From positions 186,001 to 250,000 of the forward strand of contig CASHTG010000020.1 of the NCBI GenBank assembly GCA_949357655.1: a DNA stretch of 64,000 bases. The letters run 5' to 3'. The stretch's first letter is position 1, and each line of letters begins with the position of its first letter. Shown in pieces: positions 48,565 to 60,889 of the stretch. The position numbers and the translations under genes were made by a program. The notes beneath the pieces are model-generated. The model was not told the DNA's origin and did not search any database. It saw only the letters and a list, made by a program, of their open reading frames with translations. The DNA is from Parascedosporium putredinis. Its lineage: Eukaryota; Ascomycota; Sordariomycetes; Microascales; Microascaceae.

Positions 48565-49703
48565 TGTGTTCGGTAACCGAGTTCGAAGGTAGAAAGCCTA
48601 TTCTGATTTTCGTAGGGTCTCTGAGGCAGATCGGGGGATATTAGAATAAAATAAAATAAAAAGCCACCTCACTCTCCCCCAAAAGGAGTCCGGGATAAAA
48701 GGCGTTCGTAGGGGAGTGTGTCCCACGAGTGAAGAAGAATAAAACAAAAAGACGCTCTCTAGCAGATGCAGAAGAGCAAGACCCCGGTGGGTAGGCGCGG
48801 GCAGCTAGGGCAAAGAAAAAGGCTATTTGGCGTTTCGAGGAATTTTCGTGACGTGTAGTGGAGGCAAAGTTGGACCAAAGGGGAAAAAGTCAATAAAGGG
48901 AGTGGCAGAAGTGACAAAGAGGCGGCAGAAGTGGCCTCGAAAAAATAAAAAGGTGGAGTTGATCGCCCTCCCAGACGGTACCTGCCTTGCCTGCCTAGGC
49001 TGTGTGTTCTTTCCCTCCCCAAATTCAACAACTATCTCAAAGTCTGGCGTCGGGAGCCAGGCCGAAGCGCAGCAGTTTCTAGCACTCGCAAGATCAACGG
49101 GTTTCCTCGAAAATGGCGATCGAGATAGAGAGAGAGAGAGAGCACTAGATACGGTTGCGCCGGGTGGGAGAAGAAAGAGTCGCCTGCGCCGGCAAGTTTC
49201 CACGGACATGGATTTTGATGACTTTCAAAGGGGGAAGCTGTCCTGGCACCTGACGCGTTGAGAGGTTTGATCCAGCGCGGAACTCGTGTCAAGACCCAGT
49301 AAAACCACTAAAACCCAGCGAACCACTGGTGCGCCCTTGGCCCGTCCCACTTAAACCCGATGCAGCAAAAGTGGTCTGCTTACCTAACATTCTGAATAGG
49401 GGTTATTCTCGGATTGGTTGGTCCCCCAAGACAAGTAAACACGGTGCACGGGCCAGGACGCTGTTGGAAATCAGTTCTCCCCCGTTTTTGGACGCGCGCG
49501 TGAACGAGACGAGACGTATTCCAAAAGGTATGATTAGCACAGAGTGGCGTGAACGGGAACGAGAAAAGTTACATAATCTCGAACTTCGTCTATCATATGT
49601 CAGCAGCCCTTCTCAGCTCTGGCTCATGCGCTGCGGTGTGTAATACATCTCCCTTGGATGGATCCATTATACTACTATGTAATAATATTGCACCTAATGA
49701 CAG

Positions 49704-49774
49704 CACAAGCAAGCACACTCGCAGACACACGCACACACGCACACACACACACATCCGCACGCACGCACGCATGC
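49704..49774. repeat. CA-rich degenerate microsatellite
   Basis: Repeated ACAC with CGCA and GCAC interruptions. Frames across it give alternating His/Thr and are not genes. Confidence 0.8.
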
Positions 49775-50700
49775 ACATCTCCATAGTGTATTCTTTAAAG
49801 GGGCGAGATGTGCTCCTCCACTGCCCCTAGTGCCATCCAGTCCCATGGAGCCCTACCCTATGACGAAGCGAGGGGAGCAGCGAGCAAGCGGACGTCAGTG
49901 ACGCTACCGCGACGCTCCTCTCAACGCCTGCATGTACTTGCTTGACATGGATATGCCCTCTCCTGCAGATAATTGACCTGGCCTCGAACCTTTAGGGAGG
50001 GGACTCAACACAAGATGACCAGAGGCCCCCCCAGCCCAACCCTCAAGCTAAAGCTGCAAGGACTCCAGGGCTAGCAAAGAGAGTGTGGTATAATAACTCA
50101 CCTCTCTCAACTGTCGAGTCCGGTCGACCCCCCCTCAGATGGTCCAGAACCGGAACGCATCCACCATTTTGCAGATCATCTTTCTCCAAGTACAAAACAT
50201 GCCCCCCCGGCCAGCCCCGGGATGGTCTTGAACAAACCGCTTCCCCCTCCCTTCTCCCTCTCACCAGCCAATGCAAGACTACACGACCCTCATCCTCTTC
50301 CAAGGGTCAACCGTCAAGTCATGTGCCTCCTAGCCCCTGCATTATCGATCCTTCGGTCCTGGATCTTGTCAGTTCTCACACCCCAATGACAAAATCTGAG
50401 AATGGAAAAACAAATCCCCGATGTTGAGGGAAAACGCGGAAGAGACAAGAGGTGGGATGACGGTGTAAGTAGTCGTAGAGCGTAGCGTAGAAATAAGCAA
50501 GAAAAGAAAAGAAGAGAAAATAATCTCACAAAGGCCCAGGCCAAACACAAAACAAAAGGGAACAAAGGCAGGGAAAGGAAAAATAAAATCCATGCGATTC
50601 AATTTTGTGCCGAGTCGTCACCGGTCCTTCGTCGCAATTGTCGGCACGCGCCCCCTTCCTCTCTTTCTCCTCTCTTGCTCCGTCTCTCCCTCTGTTGCTC

Positions 50701-50740
50701 CTCCCTCTGCCTCCCTCTGCCTCCCTCTGCCTCCCTCTGC

Positions 50741-50766
<26 letters not shown>
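50701..50766. repeat. 10-bp tandem repeat followed by (CT)n
   Basis: Four exact copies of CTCCCTCTGC (50701-50740) run directly into a CT dinucleotide run. The copies probably arose by slippage within a pyrimidine tract. Confidence 0.9.
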
Positions 50767-50771
<5 letters not shown>

Positions 50772-50994
50772 TGTGTTAGGCCCCTTCCCCTCTCCCATTC
50801 CTCCCACCCAATATCCTCCCCATTCCAGTCTATCCGTTTGTACTTACTGTTTTAGTTCACTTGCCTCATTCTCTCCCACCGGTTTCCTGTCACTAGGCGG
50901 GCATATCTGCAGCCATTAATAACGGTTTCTCTCCATTCCTCCCACTCCCCCTTCTTTTTTTTTTTATCCTCCTTATCCGCGGGGAGTGAGAGTA

Positions 50995-51375
50995 CTACCA
51001 AAACCCAAAACCCGCCCCGAACGCCACTTTCCCTTTTTTCTTTTCTTTTCTTTTTCTCCTTCCCTTCTTGTTTGATGGGAAAAAGGGCAAATGAGGTTGA
51101 TAGTCGGTGAAGCAGTCGCCGTCACGTTGCTGCCACTCGACCAAGTACATGTTGGTCTCGTTGAAGAGGCGGTGCGTGCCAGTCAGCACGCTAAAACACC
51201 AATCTCCCTTTCCGGCTCGAGGCTAGGACCCCATCAACCCGAGAACCCTCCCGCCCCCTCGGAGGTCGCCAGAACGGCGTCATCCCGTGCCAATGGGCGT
51301 GCCTGGGCCGATGATGCAGATTTCTACGCCAGTGCGCGCCGGCGTTAAAGATCTCCGGATACGACGTACCCTACG
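50995..51375 (-). pseudogene. Possible coding remnant or badly broken gene
   Basis: On the minus strand a possible acceptor (TCGTAG at about 51371) is followed by GTSYPEIFNAGAHW. A nearby frame then reads VEICIIGPGTPIGTG, and after another possible acceptor (GTTTTAG at about 51190) comes TGTHRLFNETNMYLVEWQ. These stretches have the residue balance of real protein, unlike their surroundings, but no domain is recognised and the frames do not join in a simple way. It may be a degraded gene or chance. Confidence 0.2.
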
Positions 51376-53899
51376 AGAAGAGGGTGAGTAGAGATGGCTA
51401 AAGCTGTGCTTCCGGGCTTCAAAAAGACCAAACATCAGCCCCTACCCGATCCCGTTAGTCGTAATTGTGTCTCTTCCACTTCCTTCTGTACTGTCCCGGC
51501 CCTAGTTCTCCCTGTTCTACTCGGGCCATCCGGCCATCGGTCCTCGGCCTCCCTCCTCTCCCGCCCACCAGTTCCACCCCCTCCAGCCCGAGTGGTGGGT
51601 TAGACAAGCTGCACCGCCCAGGAGCAAAGTTTCCGAAGAGTACGCATTCCATCATGCTTGCCCACTCTGTTTTGCCTGATAGGAAGAGGAACATCTGGCG
51701 CAACGCGTGAAGTCGTCCACCGAGAGATGGCGCAAGGGAATCATTGATGAGGGAAAGGAGAAGGGGGAGTGAGAAAAGAAGAGGAAAGCCAGCGAGTGCA
51801 AAGGGAGAGCAAAGGGAAGAGACAAGCGCCCCCTCACCCCCAAAAACGGCAGCAGAAGAGAGCGGCCAGCAGCGAAGAGCAACCAGACACGCGCCCATCC
51901 GTCCAGTGAGCGAGGGCAACCTTTGCGCCCTCCGTACCCTCCCCACGTCACTCTGCAGGTTGGCGCATATCATGAAATCTGCATCCTGTCTGCGTTTTTT
52001 CCCCTTGCTCTGCAAAACCCCGGTCGCCAGCACCTCCCCAAAGGAAAAAAGAAAAATCCTCCCATCTAGACACACCGTCGATTGGCAATCCACATGGTCG
52101 TGACATGTCACGTCACACCTCTTTTCCTCGGCATATGCTATGCTGTTCCCTGCTCTCCGAACGGGTGGACGAGCCGATCAGCAGGTAGACCTCCAGCCGA
52201 ACTCATCGACGAGCTTGCCGATGCCACAAAAAAGAAAGAAGAAAAATCCCGCCCGTTTGTTGCCTCTTGAGCCGGGTTCTACACCGGCCCCCGTTCTTTG
52301 CGCATCTTCCCTGCATAACTCGCCGCTTTTTGAAAGGCCTAGCTCTCTGTATCGGCCCCTTGGTGCACTTCCCTCCCCTCCCCTTCCTCCCTCTCCTTCC
52401 CTCTCGAGACCCTTGCTTTTCAAAATCAACGTCTCCCTCCAAAATCCGGCTCATTGCGCTAACCTAGTCGGCGAGCGTGTGTGTCTTCGCCTTTGCGAAA
52501 ATGGGCCTTCTCTCGTTTGTTTGGTTCGATCTTCGGAGCCCTGACGTCTTGCTTGCCCCCTCCTTTTTTGTCTTATCCATCCACATGCCTAAAAGGTATA
52601 GTGGGAGAAGGGAGAAGGGAGAGGGGAAAGAGGAAGATGGGGAGTAGAGACAGAAAAGTGCCAAAGAGATAGCTGCAGAATCATGCCTGCCCGTGGCCTA
52701 ATACGTAATATTTGGCAACCGCCGTCTTGATTCCAACCGTTCACGGGACACTTTTTTTTTTTTCCTTCTTTTACCCCCTAGCGGGGGTCCAACGTCTCTT
52801 TCCTCTGAGGTTGGTTTTTTTCATTTTCCTCTCTCCTTCGCCCTCTCCCTCTCTTTTCTTTTTTTCTTTCCTCGTCGCCTCCAAGGGACCCCTTCAAATT
52901 CTCTAGGCACCGGCCCGGCAAACAAGCATAGGTAAACGCACCCCCGGCAAGCTGAATTTGTGCCAGCTCCAACCCCCTCCTTTCCCAAGCTGGGACTGCG
53001 GTAGCGACGGGTGTGGGGATCTTGCCTTGTTTTTCTTTTTCTTGTTCGCTTGCGCTTTGTGAAGTTGATCTTTCCCAAATCATCAGCCTTAAAGAGGAAG
53101 AATACCAAGAGCAAAGGGGGAAAGGTGCAAGGAGTGGGCGAGTAGAAGGAACGAGCGAGGGAGAGAGGAAGAGAGAGAGACAGACCAGGCCCTCCTTGTC
53201 ACTTGCTACCCTCGCCCATGCCCCGGAATTCGGTGGTTCCTTCCGACGTGAACCGACTTGGCCTTTGGGGTCCGTTTTCATGTGGCCCTCAGAATCAGCT
53301 CGGGACCGATTCTAACATCCCGAAACTCCTTCCCTTGCTAGGAGCACCCTTCCTTCCCGCCCACCTTTCCCGAGACTCCTGCGGGTGCCCTTTGACCGCG
53401 AGCTCAAGTTATTTGAGGTATCGAGCCGTGACACATCCAATGCCTATTCCGCCGTTTGTTTGGCAAGGATGAGGATTGGGCGCCCCGGCCACCTCTACAT
53501 ACGATGTCCTTGCCAGGCGACGTAGATATAAATATCGCGGAGCTCCCCTTGAGTTCTCCAGCTGCATATCTAGCCATAGCCCGCAAGCCTGATAGCTTAT
53601 CTCTCCCCTTCTGACCACAATTTCTCTTCCAAACTAAACAAACAAACAAAAGTGGAAAGAGAAACCCGGGGCGCCGTCTCCAGTCATCTCCACCCATCTC
53701 CAGCCATATCCCCTGCTCCTTCCCTGCTCCCTCTCGGTGCTCTTAGCTCCTTCTTTATTCACATCACTTTCCTCCACTTACCCCCGTACCTTCCTGTTTC
53801 TCGACCGCCCCCGACAAGCTTGTCGCTTTCCTCCTTCCTCGCTCTCTTTCCTTCTTCTACTCTCCCTCGGCCCTTCCTACCTCTTTGAACTCGGCAGAG

Positions 53900-55531
53900 A
53901 TGGGAGCCTACTCTCAACCAAATGGTACTTTGGCCTCTCACCACCAAATCATCAAGGCTCTCGAAACGCCCCGGCAGTCCTGTCGCAGCAGCAACAGCAG
54001 CAACAGGAGCAACTAACTTCCGAGAGGCACCAGCCGGGGTACAGTGCTGCGGAGCCAAACAGGCCGGTGGTGGTCTCGGCGCAGGGGCATCACTTATTCC
54101 TCGAGGATGGGCGGCAAATACTCGATGCGTGTGGCGGCGCGGCAGTGTCGTGCTTGGGCTATGGTAACACGGAGATTCTCGAGGCCTTGATGAGCCAGGC
54201 GCAGGAAGTGCCCTACGTGCCATGGGCGTTCTTCGACTCGCGCAGCACGAGACGGTTGTCCGACTGGCTAATCAAGAGCACTGGTGGGGCTATGAGCAAG
54301 GTGTATATCATGTCATCAGGTGCGTAAGCCGTTGCCGGTCCAATTCTTTACTTCTTTCCCTTCTCCTTTGTTGTCCCATTCCTGTGCTTGACCGCTTTTT
54401 TCCCACCTTTTTCTTTTCCTTCTACTTGAGTTGGGGCAGCCGGTAGCACGATCTAACGGCAAATACGACAGGATCCGACGCCGTTGAAGGTGCGCTGAAG
54501 CTGGCGCGGGAGTATTTCGTTTGGAAGGGCCAGCCACAGAGAATTAATTTTATCTCCCGGCACGGTTCCTACCATGGCACGACGCTCGGGGCGCTCTCAC
54601 TGTCGGGTCACGTTGCAAGACGGGCACCATTTGAGGATCTTCTTTCGCGCCATGTCCACAGAGTATCGTCGTGCAATGCGTATCGACAGAGGCGGGCCGG
54701 CGAAAGCGATGGAGCGTTCTGTGCTCGAAAGGCGCGGGAGCTAGAGGAGCTGTTTGCCAGACTCGGGCCGGACACGGTTGCGGCATTTGTGGCAGAGCCG
54801 GTCGTAGGAGCCGCCCTCGGATGCGTGCCTCCCGTGCCAGGCTACCTCGCCGCGATGAAGGCTGTGTGTGACAGGCACGGAGCACTATTCGTACTGGATG
54901 AAATCATGTGTGGTATGGGACGGACGGGCACCCTCCACGCATGGGAGCAGGAAGGCGTAGTGCCCGATATTCAGACTGTCGGCAAGGGGCTTGGAGCTGG
55001 TTACCAGCCCGTTTCCGCCGTGCTCGTGAGCCGAAGCATCGTGGAGGAGATGCGTCGTGCGGGTACAGCGTTCAACAACGGTCACACGTACCAAGACTTT
55101 CCCGTGGCCGCTGCCACGGCTCTCAAGGTACAGGAAATCATCCAGGATCGGAATTTGCTCGAGAACGTGACGATTCAGGGCGGCCTCTTGGGCCGCCGGC
55201 TGCAGGAGCGATTGGGCAACCACCCTAACGTGGGCGACATCCGTGGCAGGGGCCTGTTTTGGGGGTCGAGCTCGTCCGAGACAGGACGACGAAGGAGCCT
55301 TTTGACGAGGGCTTGCTCCTGGCCAAGAGGGTACACGATGTCGCTCTCCGTGAGCCGTATAACCTGATGATCTACCACGGGCAGGGGTGCGCAGGTGGCC
55401 GCAAGGGCGACCACATTATGCTATGCCCGGCATACGACGTGACGGCGGACGAGATAGAAATCATCGTCGACTGTGTAAGTGGCGCTCTCGAGGACGCACT
55501 GGCCTCTTTGGTCAAGGTAGGGAAGCTGTAA
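53900..55531 (+). CDS. Class III pyridoxal-phosphate aminotransferase
   Basis: Two exons, 53900-54319 and 54472-55531, 493 residues. Class III (omega) aminotransferases move an amino group from an amine or omega-amino acid to a keto acid. A glutamine run (seven Q) sits near the N-terminus. Then come DGRQILDACGGAAVSCLGYG, the phosphate-binding SSGSDAVEGALKLAREYF (split by the intron), HGSYHGTTLGALSLSGH, and FVLDEIMCGMGRTGTLHAWE with the cofactor Asp. TVGKGLGAGYQPVSAVLVS contains the Schiff-base Lys, and GTAFNNGHTYQDFPVAAA follows. The substrate cannot be assigned, and no pathway partner lies nearby. Two frame breaks of one missing base lie at C4 53969-53972 and G5 55261-55265, the second between GRGLFWG and VELVRDRT. 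Confidence 0.92.
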
Positions 55532-56367
55532 CAAAACTTTTGGCGGAAGGGGAAGGGGGTGGTGGTCTGCGTCTCTTTTTTTTCTTCCTTTTTCTTTTTT
55601 TCTCCCTCAGTGCTGATTGGGGGCGTCTACTTTGTGCATGATAACGAGTTTTTCATCTTTCTTTTCTTTTTTATTCTTTCTTGGGCGCATCTGAAAGGAA
55701 GATATAGCAGCCAGTCACAATCACATTAACCACTTCACTTTTTTCCTTTTTCTCTGGTGCTTGATGCACAATGCTTTTCATCATGGTCCGGGAGGAGCAA
55801 GCAAACACTGGAGTCTCTGCTCTATTCTAGGCAAAAAGAAAAAAAAAAAGAGAGAGACAGAGAGAAGAAGGAGCCCCTATAGATCCTATCTTCATCAATA
55901 TACACCTTAGTGCACAGCCCTTCTCATTTTCTTTTCTGCGCAAACAGGCGAAAGCTTGGTTACATCGTTGTGTAAGTGTGCGCCTTGCCAGGCTGGGCGG
56001 GAAGTGAAAATCCCGGTTACGTCAGGTGGATGGCGGGGTTGCTAGGTTGCTAGCTCATCACCGATCGTGGGGTGAAATTTGTTCCCACCACACGCCCTAT
56101 TACCCACTCTGCCGGTTGAGCCTCATCCGACGCTGACAAAAGGCTAGCTTCCTGTTTCCTCGTTGCCCAACCTGGAGTTACGCCCACGCTCATCCGCACA
56201 TACCCACCTCTTCCGATCCTTCAACCGAAATCCCGGCAGGAAAACACGAGAGGGAGAAGGGAGGACAAAGGAAAAAGAAAAGAAAGAAAACAGGGCTGCA
56301 CAGGACAGACCGGGAGGCGCAAGGGAGCAGGAAGCAACTTTTGCCTCAGGGCGCGCAAACGCCAGAT
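55532..56367. other. Intergenic, aminotransferase terminator and DML1 promoter
   Basis: Two genes on the same strand are separated by 836 bases. T/C-rich sequence follows the aminotransferase stop. An A run lies at 55839-55848. No further gene is seen. Confidence 0.5.
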
Positions 56368-58768
56368 ATGGTGCGCGAGATCATCACACTCCAGCTTGGT
56401 GAGCTGAGCAACTACGTTGCAACGCATTTTGGAATACTCAGGTACGTACCGCGATGAGGTGAGAATCCTCTGCGTCTTGGTGGGTTGGTTCTACTCTCTC
56501 CCTCTCGCCCTCTCGCCCTCTCGCCCTCTCTCGCTTATAAGCATCGGCCTCACTCTTTTCTCCCACCGGATCCCCTCTCCCTTACGTCGTCTTGCCCCCA
56601 AGAACAAAAGTAAAAAGCAAATGAGGCCGAAGAGTGCTTGCAACCCCTTTATCACATGCTCACCTGCTGCGCCTTTCGGCGCCTTGGTCTTATCAGGCGG
56701 GAAAGGCAAACTCTCTCATGGCCCTTGACGCGCTGAAGAAGGGGTGGGGGTGGAAGAAGAGGCGAAGAGGGTAAGAAGAGGCGAAGAGGGTAAGAAGAGG
56801 CGAAGAGGGTAAGAAGAGGGGGTAGGGGGTAGGGGGTAGGAAAGTAGAAAAGAAGAGCAAACTGACCAAGGGATCTCTTGAGCACGTGTAAAGGAGTCAT
56901 ACTTCACCTACGGAAACGAAGAGAGATCGCCCGTGGACCACAATGTGCACTGGCGACAGGGTATCGGTGCGGACGGATCCGAGACATTTCTCCCGCGGGC
57001 GTTGATTTACGATTTCCGATCTAACTATGGACCGCTGGGACGATCGAATCCACTTTACGAGAGCCAGGATGATGACCCTAACCGGCATCTCTGGTGAGTT
57101 TCTTTTCTTTTCTTTGCCTTTTTTCTTTTCCTTTTTTTCTTTTTCTTTTCTTTTTTTTTCTGGCTTCCTTGCCGTGTGATACAGGCCCAGGACGGCCTCA
57201 TACTTTGGCGAGTATAGGCAGGATGGGAGAAAAAGAAAAGAAATAAATAAACAGCAGAAAAGAAAAAAAAGGAACAAGCTGACACGGGAGATTGTAGGCA
57301 TGGCGACGCCACCGTCCATAAGCAGCCTCTCATCCCCAAATCCGTCTATCATGCAGCCCTCGAGGCCGGCACAGTCCCTTCCCTGACCACCTCGGCGGTG
57401 CGTTATTGGTCCGACTTTTCGCGGCCCTTTTTCCACCCACGCTCCATCGTTCAGCTCAGCGATCTCGGTGGCACACCGACCGCTCCCAAGTCCGGAAGCT
57501 CGGCTGCGGCCAAGGGCGGCGGCGGCGAGGCCGGCGCACCGAGCCTAGACTCGTATGAACACGGCAAAGCGCTCTTTACCGGCCTGGACACCGCCGAAGA
57601 CGTGCTCGACGGGCAGCTGAGGACGTTTGCCGAGGAGAGCGATCTCCTGCAGGGAATGCAGATTCTGGTGGGCGGAGACGACGGCTGGACCGGCTTCGGC
57701 GCGTCGCTACTGGAACGGGTGAGGGACGAGTACGGCAAGACGTGCGTGTGGGTTTGGATGCCCGAGGGAGGCGAGGACTATCTCGCCGGCGGCGGCGCCA
57801 GGACGACGAGGGAGAAGCAGATCCTCCGCCTCGTCAACAAGGCCAAGGCCCTCACCGACATGTTGCCCCTCTCCACGACCCTGGTGCCCCTCTCCCTCCC
57901 CGCCGTCACCGCCGCCGCTGCCCGCGCCGCCCGCGCCAGTCCGACGTACGCCCTCGACCCGACCTCCCCTGGCACGTCTCCGCCCTCCTCTCCACCGCCC
58001 TCGAGTCTTCCACCTTGCCTGCCCGCCTGCACCCGGGCTCCCAACAGGCCACCCTCGACGACCTATCCGCCGCCCTTAACCTTCACGGCCGGCAAAACCT
58101 CGCCCGGCTACGCCTGGGCGTCGGCGCGGGCCGCGGGGAACCAGACGACGCGTCTTCGCCTTCCCTCACCGCACCATCCTCTTCCTCTCCCTCCTCCTCC
58201 TCGCCCTCTTCCGCCTTCAACGTGGACCTGTTTGACCTCGTCGGCCGCGCGAGCAAGGTGCCCAGGGCGAGGGGCGGTGACTTTGGCAGGGTTCTCGTCC
58301 AGCGAGGCGACGCCCGCTCCGAGGAGCAAGAGGACGCCGTCTTCAAGGCCCTGTTCGACGACGAGTCAAGCAACGCCCCGACTTCTCGGTGAGTTTCTTT
58401 CCTTTTTTTCCTTTTTCCTTTTTCCCATTTCTTCATTCCTTCCCGCGCACGCGCAGTCAGTCCCACCCACCCACCCCCAGCTAACCTTCACCAAAGATAC
58501 AAATCTCCCCTCGCCTACCCAATCCTCGACAGCTTCCCCCATCTACCGACCCCTCGCGCACAGCTCCTCCTCGCAGGCCCTCACCATCGACTCCCTGCTC
58601 TCCACCGACGCCCAGGTCCACCCGGCCGCCAAGACCCTGCGCCGCCTCGTCATCCCCGCCCTCCGCGGCGACGAGCGCGAGCTCGTCGGCAACGCACTCG
58701 CTGAGCTGGCTGAAGACTATCACGAGGGCTGGTCGAGCGGAAGTGATGACGACGACGACGACTATTGA
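56368..58768 (+). CDS. DML1: Misato/tubulin-like protein Dml1 (mitochondrial inheritance)
   Basis: Four exons: 56368-56441, 56894-57093, 57298-58388 and 58497-58768, about 546 residues. Dml1/Misato proteins resemble tubulin and act in mitochondrial partitioning and morphology. The tubulin-like start VREIITLQLGELSNYVATHF is joined by intron 1 to ESYFTYGNEERSPVDHNVHW, followed by LPRALIYDFRSNYGPL. The central tubulin-like part includes MQILVGGDDGWTGFGASLLE, and PWHVSALLSTALESSTLP is typical. The acidic end GWSSGSDDDDDDY is also a family mark. Frame breaks: T4 56427-56430 (one short, restoring HFWNTQ), C4 57966-57969 (one short), and C5 58536-58540 (two short or one extra). Intron 1 carries a minisatellite. 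Confidence 0.93.
56756..56840. repeat. 19-bp minisatellite and G-rich 7-bp repeat inside DML1 intron 1
   Basis: Three exact copies of a 19-base unit (GAAGAGGCGAAGAGGGTAA, 56756-56812) are followed by three copies of GGGGGTA (56818-56838). The coding strand is the purine-rich one, and the G5-TA-G5-TA-G5-TA-G2 pattern could in principle form a G-quadruplex in the transcript. Confidence 0.9.
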
Positions 58769-60889
58769 AACAAAAAGAAAAATACTCAAAAGACTAGGAA
58801 AGGTGGGGAGATCTCGTTGGAAAGCAGATTTTGGTTCTTGGATGACATGGGATTTATGGCCAAAATGTGAGGACGAGAAGAAGAAAACGATCGAGGGCGG
58901 AGTGACACATTACCGGAAAACAGCAAGGAGAATAAGGAAAAAGAAAATACCCACAAGGAAAGGAAATCGGCATGTATTTTCTTTCTACTGCATGGAGGCG
59001 TAGTTACAAGTTGAAACGGGTGGTTTTATTATTCCTCGTTCTAAAAAAAAGCATCTTACGAAAGTTAGAAGCGTCTGGCGTTCTATCTCCTCCCCCACCA
59101 TATACCCCCACCCGTCATCCCCTTCTCTGTTCTTCCCTCCCTAGCTGAGCTATGTGGGCAAGGAAACCCCTCAGGCAGCCAGGGGAAGGAAGGAGAGGGA
59201 AGGGGTGGCGTGAAAGACTGAGTAGAAGGGCAAAGGAGGGGGAAGGAGGGCGATAACGGGATAGGTTAGTAGGAGAACCAAGAAACCGCCTCGCAATGTC
59301 CTTTAAAAATACAAAAGTTCTCATGTCCGTTTGGCCGGCCACACCCTCTCCGTAAAACAAATGACCCTAGTAACGCGTAGGAGAACGCAAAGAAGAAGGA
59401 ACAAGTTAGGAAAAAGAAAAAGAGGCCAATATCAAACCCGTAGACCCTGGTTTCCCTAAAAACACCGCCGGCTGGCTCCTTGCCTCCAATTTTTGTTTGG
59501 CTTTTGTAATGGATGGATTTTGTGTCGCAAAAAAAAAAAAAAAAGAATAAAAATATGTCTCGCCTCCCTTTCCGCCCCAATCCGTGGGCTCACGATGAGA
59601 TGATGCAAGGCTGTTGACGATGAATTAGGTTAAAAGGGTAAACAACGAGAAGAAGACGGGAAAATGATGCAAGAGAAAACCGTCTACCGTAGACAGCGTG
59701 GCATTCCCCTCTCGCGAGGAAACGGCCACGCCCGTAACCTTGGGAGACCACGTACGGTAGAGGAAGCCGTAAGGCCCTCGAGTAAGTCTCTCCTTTTGTT
59801 TCTGTGCATATGTGTGTCAATGATCATGGCGCCTGTAAAGAGAAAAACTCCGCCCTATGTAGGTAAATGTTGTAGACAAAGGGAAAGGCAAACAAAACAA
59901 GCAAGGGGAAAGAAAAAGGAAAAAGAAAACACAGTAGGAGCTGCGAGAAGGAATAGTGAAGGTGATAAGGGGCCAGAGGGCTTGCATATTGACCCACGAA
60001 GTGGTGGGTACCGAAGCATTATAAAGGATGTGTGGACGACGGTGGCCGCTTGAGCAACCAGAAGCCTTGGTCAATGGCGGGTCGGAGGGTGTGAAGATTC
60101 GCCTGAAGTCTAAATTGGCGGTGTGTGCCCTTGGTCTTTGGCTCTCGGTCTCTTCCTAGACGAGTTATCTAATCTCTCCCGGTCTAGCTTTACCTCTTTT
60201 ACTTCTGCACAAGTTGCTGGTTGATAGCCTAACGAGCCACTCGACAATCACAGTCGACCTGTACTAGATAAACCCACAGGGTCCTACGCCGGGACGGCAT
60301 AGAGAAAGAGTGCGTGAGCGAGAGAGAGAGAGAGAGACAGGAGAGAGAAGCCGATGTCTCGACATCTCATCGTGTAAAGAAGAAGAAAAAGGGTTGTATC
60401 TCAACCTGCAAGGCCATCGTTCAGCATAATGACGTGGGTTAAAACAGTTGTGAGGCGTATTCCGGGTCTGGCGATTCTCGAGACATGGTGCTTCATCTCG
60501 CAAATTGCGAGTATTCCGACGCGGCGGGCTCCTGCAAATTCTGTTCTTAGGCCCAGAGCCCATGCGCCCAAGAAAGGCGCCTGATGCCTGCTTTCTGGGC
60601 TGGAATTCGTTCCAGTGTTTTTTTTGGGGAGGGCTGTTTTCTTTCTTTTTATACTTCTTTTTTCCTTTTTGGTTCGTACTTTGCTTGGTACTCGGATATT
60701 ATTCTCCCTTTTAAATGGGTATTTCGAAGCAAGGGAAATTAGGTCGCCCCCGTCCCAAGAGCGACGTACAGCTTGGTCGACTGCTTCCGCAAGGAAAAAA
60801 CAACAAAAGGCCCACCGGACGCTGGCCTGGCGCCTGCGTGACGGCTTGCCTCGGTCTGGTTGGCTCCTTAGGAATTTCTTCCTACCTGC
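58769..60889. other. Convergent 3' spacer between DML1 and PAP1
   Basis: Non-coding by inspection: 2.1 kb holding both 3' UTRs. It includes an A run at 59530-59544 and a GA microsatellite at 60319-60334. Confidence 0.5.

Larger units (their letters stand above)
48565..53899. other. 5.3-kb gene-poor spacer between the forkhead and aminotransferase genes
   Basis: It contains both divergent promoters. A GT/CA-type tract lies at 49710-49770, a 10-base tandem repeat at 50.7 kb, and C/T-rich sequence from 53.65 kb to the aminotransferase start. Apart from a possible coding remnant at 50995-51375, I see no protein with family features. Confidence 0.45.
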
